From Duganella aceris (lineage in GTDB: Bacteria; Pseudomonadota; Gammaproteobacteria; Burkholderiales; Burkholderiaceae_D), in contig NZ_JAADJT010000001.1 in NCBI RefSeq assembly GCF_011090165.1, positions 744,001-808,000 on the forward strand: a stretch of DNA of 64,000 bases, written 5' to 3'. Made by a program: the position numbers and the translations under genes. This document shows, piece after piece, positions 61,945 to 64,000 of the stretch. The first letter of the stretch is position 1; every line of letters starts with the position of its first letter. The notes under the pieces were generated by a model that was given only the letters and a program-made list of their open reading frames with translations, was not told where the DNA came from and did no database searches.

Positions 61945-64000
61945 ACACGGCCGAACCGGCCACCTGCCACCACTGCGGCCTGCCGCTGCCGGCGCCACAG
62001 CCCGCGCCCCTCGGCCCCGCCCCATCCCCACGCGCCGCCACCGGCCGACCTGCCCGCGCCGACGGCCCACCCGCGCGCGACGATGCAAAACTGTCCAACC
62101 GCGCCGCCGCCAGCCTGATCGTCCGCATCGACGGCATCGACCACGCGATGTGCTGCCCCGGCTGCGCGGCGGTGGCGCAAACCATTGTCGACCTCGGCCA
62201 GCAAAGCTACTACCGCGACCGCACCGCCTACGCCGCCAGCGCCGAGGGCGCGCAGCAGCTTCCGCCCGAACTGCAACTGTACGACAACGTCGACCCACGC
62301 TTCGCCGTCGATGCCGACGCCGACAGCCGCGAATCCACCTTCACCGTCGAGGGCCTGCGCTGCGCCGCCTGCGTGTGGCTGATCGAACAGCGCCTCAACA
62401 CACTGCCCGGCGTGCAAGCGGCCCAACTCAACGTCGCCACCGAACGCCTGTACGTCCGCTGGCGAAGCGACGCCTGCCAACCGGGCGACATCCTCGCCGC
62501 GCTGCACATGATCGGCTACCCCGCCTACCCCTACGAAGCCGGCCGCCACGCTCAGCAGCAAGCCAAAGCCGCCCGCACACTGGGCCGCCAACTGTTCGTC
62601 GCCGGCCTCTCGATGATGCAGGTGATGATGTACGTCGCCCCCGCCTACCTGGCAGAAGCCGGCACGCTGGACGCCAACATGGCGACGCTGATGCGCTGGG
62701 CCAGCCTGCTGCTGACGCTGCCAGCGATCTGTTACTCGGCGCAACCGTTCTGGCGCGGCGCCTGGACCAGCCTGCGCGCCCGCACCCTCGGCATGGACGT
62801 GCCGGTGGCGCTCGGCATCGCCGCCGCCTTCGGCGCCAGCGTGCACGCCACGGTCGGCGGCCACGGCGAGGTCTGGTTCGACTCGGTCACCATGTTCATC
62901 TTCCTGTTGCTGTGCAGCCGCTACCTGGAACTGCGCGCCCGCCGCAAGGCCGGCGCCGCGCTGGAACGGCTGCAACATGCGCTGCCCGCATCGGCCACGC
63001 TGCTGGAAAATTATCCGGCCAGCCGCGCCGCCACCGTCGTGCGGGCCGCCGCGCTGGCTGTGGATAACATCATCGTTATCAAGCCCGGCGAAGCGGTGGC
63101 CGCCGATTGCGTCATCATCGAGGGCAGCACCAGGCTCGACCTGTCGCTGCTGAGCGGCGAAAGCGCCCCGGCCGCCAAGCAGCCAGGCGACGCCATCCCC
63201 GGCGGCGCCATCAACGCCGGCAGCGTCATCCTCGCCCGAGTGAGCCGCCGCGCGCAGGACAGCACCCTGTCCGACCTGGTCAAGCTGATACACCGCGCCG
63301 GCGGCGACAAGCCGCGCATCGCGCTCTGGGCCGACCGCGTCGCCGCCTGGTTCGTCGCCGGCCTGCTGCTGTTCGCGCTGGCCGCGTTCGGCGTCTGGTA
63401 CTGCATCGACGGCTACAGCGCCGCGCGCGCCTGGCCGATCGCGATCGCGGTGCTGGTGGTGTCCTGCCCGTGTGCGCTGTCGCTGGCGACGCCGACCGCG
63501 CTGGCCGCCGCCACCGACAAGCTGCTGCGGCAAGGCGTGCTGATCACCGGCGCGCAAACACTGGAGACGCTGCACCGCGCCACCCACGTGGTACTCGACA
63601 AGACCGGCACCCTGACCTACGGCCGCCCGGTGTTGCGACGGATCGCAGCGTTGAGCGCGATGCGCGCCGACTTTTTCCTGCAAGTGGCGGCAGCGCTGGA
63701 AGCGCAAAGCGCGCACCCGCTGGCGCGCGCGATCACCACCGCCGCCGACCAGGCCGGACGCGAGGACTGGCGCGCGACAACGGTGCAGGAAACGCCCGGC
63801 AGCGGCCTGGAAGGCACGGTGCACAACCGCCGCTACCGCCTCGGCAACGCCCACTTCGTCGCCGCGCTGAGCGGCCCGCCGCCGCCGCACGACATCGGCG
63901 AGGGCGTCACCCCGGTCTATCTCGGCGCCGAAGGCCAGTGGCTGGCCTGCCTGCATCTGCAAGACGGGATAAGGCCCGACGCACAAGCGACGGTCGACTA
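61923..64000 (+). CDS. ccoI: Copper-translocating P-type ATPase, CcoI/FixI type (3' end cut by window)
   Basis: Reads open from ATG 61923 to the window end (692 codons). N-terminal zinc-ribbon-like CHHCG and MCCPGCAAV, a heavy-metal-associated domain FTVEGLRCAACVWL, then membrane segments with the CPC motif (VVSCPCALSLATPTALA) and the phosphorylation site VVLDKTGTLTYG. The first region and GLRCAACVW are features of the CcoI/FixI/CtpA group that supplies copper to cbb3 oxidase. The cbb3 structural genes, if present, are outside the window. Confidence 0.93.
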   Translation, partial: MPHTTPLNTAEPATCHHCGLPLPAPQPAPLGPAPSPRAATGRPARADGPPARDDAKLSNRAAASLIVRIDGIDHAMCCPGCAAVAQTIVDLGQQSYYRDRTAYAASAEGAQQLPPELQLYDNVDPRFAVDADADSRESTFTVEGLRCAACVWLIEQRLNTLPGVQAAQLNVATERLYVRWRSDACQPGDILAALHMIGYPAYPYEAGRHAQQQAKAARTLGRQLFVAGLSMMQVMMYVAPAYLAEAGTLDANMATLMRWASLLLTLPAICYSAQPFWRGAWTSLRARTLGMDVPVALGIAAAFGASVHATVGGHGEVWFDSVTMFIFLLLCSRYLELRARRKAGAALERLQHALPASATLLENYPASRAATVVRAAALAVDNIIVIKPGEAVAADCVIIEGSTRLDLSLLSGESAPAAKQPGDAIPGGAINAGSVILARVSRRAQDSTLSDLVKLIHRAGGDKPRIALWADRVAAWFVAGLLLFALAAFGVWYCIDGYSAARAWPIAIAVLVVSCPCALSLATPTALAAATDKLLRQGVLITGAQTLETLHRATHVVLDKTGTLTYGRPVLRRIAALSAMRADFFLQVAAALEAQSAHPLARAITTAADQAGREDWRATTVQETPGSGLEGTVHNRRYRLGNAHFVAALSGPPPPHDIGEGVTPVYLGAEGQWLACLHLQDGIRPDAQATVD

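Noticed and set aside
61680..63986. A 768-codon open frame on the minus strand at the right end
   Set aside because: Antisense to the P-type ATPase, whose CPC and DKTGT motifs prove the plus-strand reading.

Overview
The window is a strongly GC-rich chromosomal segment packed with short intergenic gaps. Gene content points to a betaproteobacterium of the Oxalobacteraceae (Massilia/Duganella/Janthinobacterium type): liu leucine-catabolism genes, an rsmI-lpoA-yraN-diaA-dolP block, an FNR-type promoter before chemoreceptor-hemN-ccoI genes, and many environmental-sensing genes. The placement is inferred from gene families and style, not from a marker gene. Both end genes run off the window: the flavoprotein at 1-1217 and the copper ATPase from 61923.

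Layout. 1-5717 (minus) is a seven-gene Nit1C-type nitrilase cluster, divergent from a MocR regulator (6102-7496). A GntR/HutC regulator and ychJ follow. 9046-20685 is one ten-gene run in which the biotin genes bioA-F-D-B sit between liuC and liuD of the leucine pathway, so the biotin enzyme (methylcrotonyl-CoA carboxylase) and its cofactor pathway are probably co-expressed. A LytTR two-component system and tRNA-Pro(UGG) come next, then the rsmI/lpoA/yraN/diaA/dolP block, a thioredoxin-like protein and a NarL-type two-component system. 30412-33878 is a cyanate operon (ABC transporter plus cyanase). A DUF3034 protein, an exported truncated haemoglobin and a thioesterase follow on the minus strand.

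35834-43460 holds the least understood unit: an RskA-like anti-sigma/ECF sigma pair divergent from a TonB-dependent receptor, a DUF4331 protein, a His-rich lipoprotein, a TPR protein and a HupE/UreJ membrane protein. Identical promoter cores (GAATCC-N16-CGTA) precede both the receptor and the DUF4331 gene. After ung come a GH105/DUF4861 pectin-type pair behind a clear operator-promoter, a higBA toxin-antitoxin pair, lipA/lipB, a GST/LysR divergent pair with three DnaA-box-like sequences between them, ybeD, a large DUF6600 protein, a LysE exporter, DUF808 and YiaA-like membrane proteins and a PAS-GGDEF-EAL protein. The right end carries a class II FNR-type promoter followed by a PAS chemoreceptor, hemN, a TauE/SafE-type protein and a CcoI-type copper ATPase, a low-oxygen set.

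Links between regions. Sigma-54-like promoter sequences precede both the Nit1C cluster and the cyanate operon, suggesting shared nitrogen control of cyanide/nitrile and cyanate use. Large perfect palindromes fill the gaps between convergent gene pairs at 7498-7587 and 20688-20781 and share outer arms; a third, different, long hairpin lies just before liuB. No rRNA, CRISPR array, intact insertion sequence or prophage was seen.
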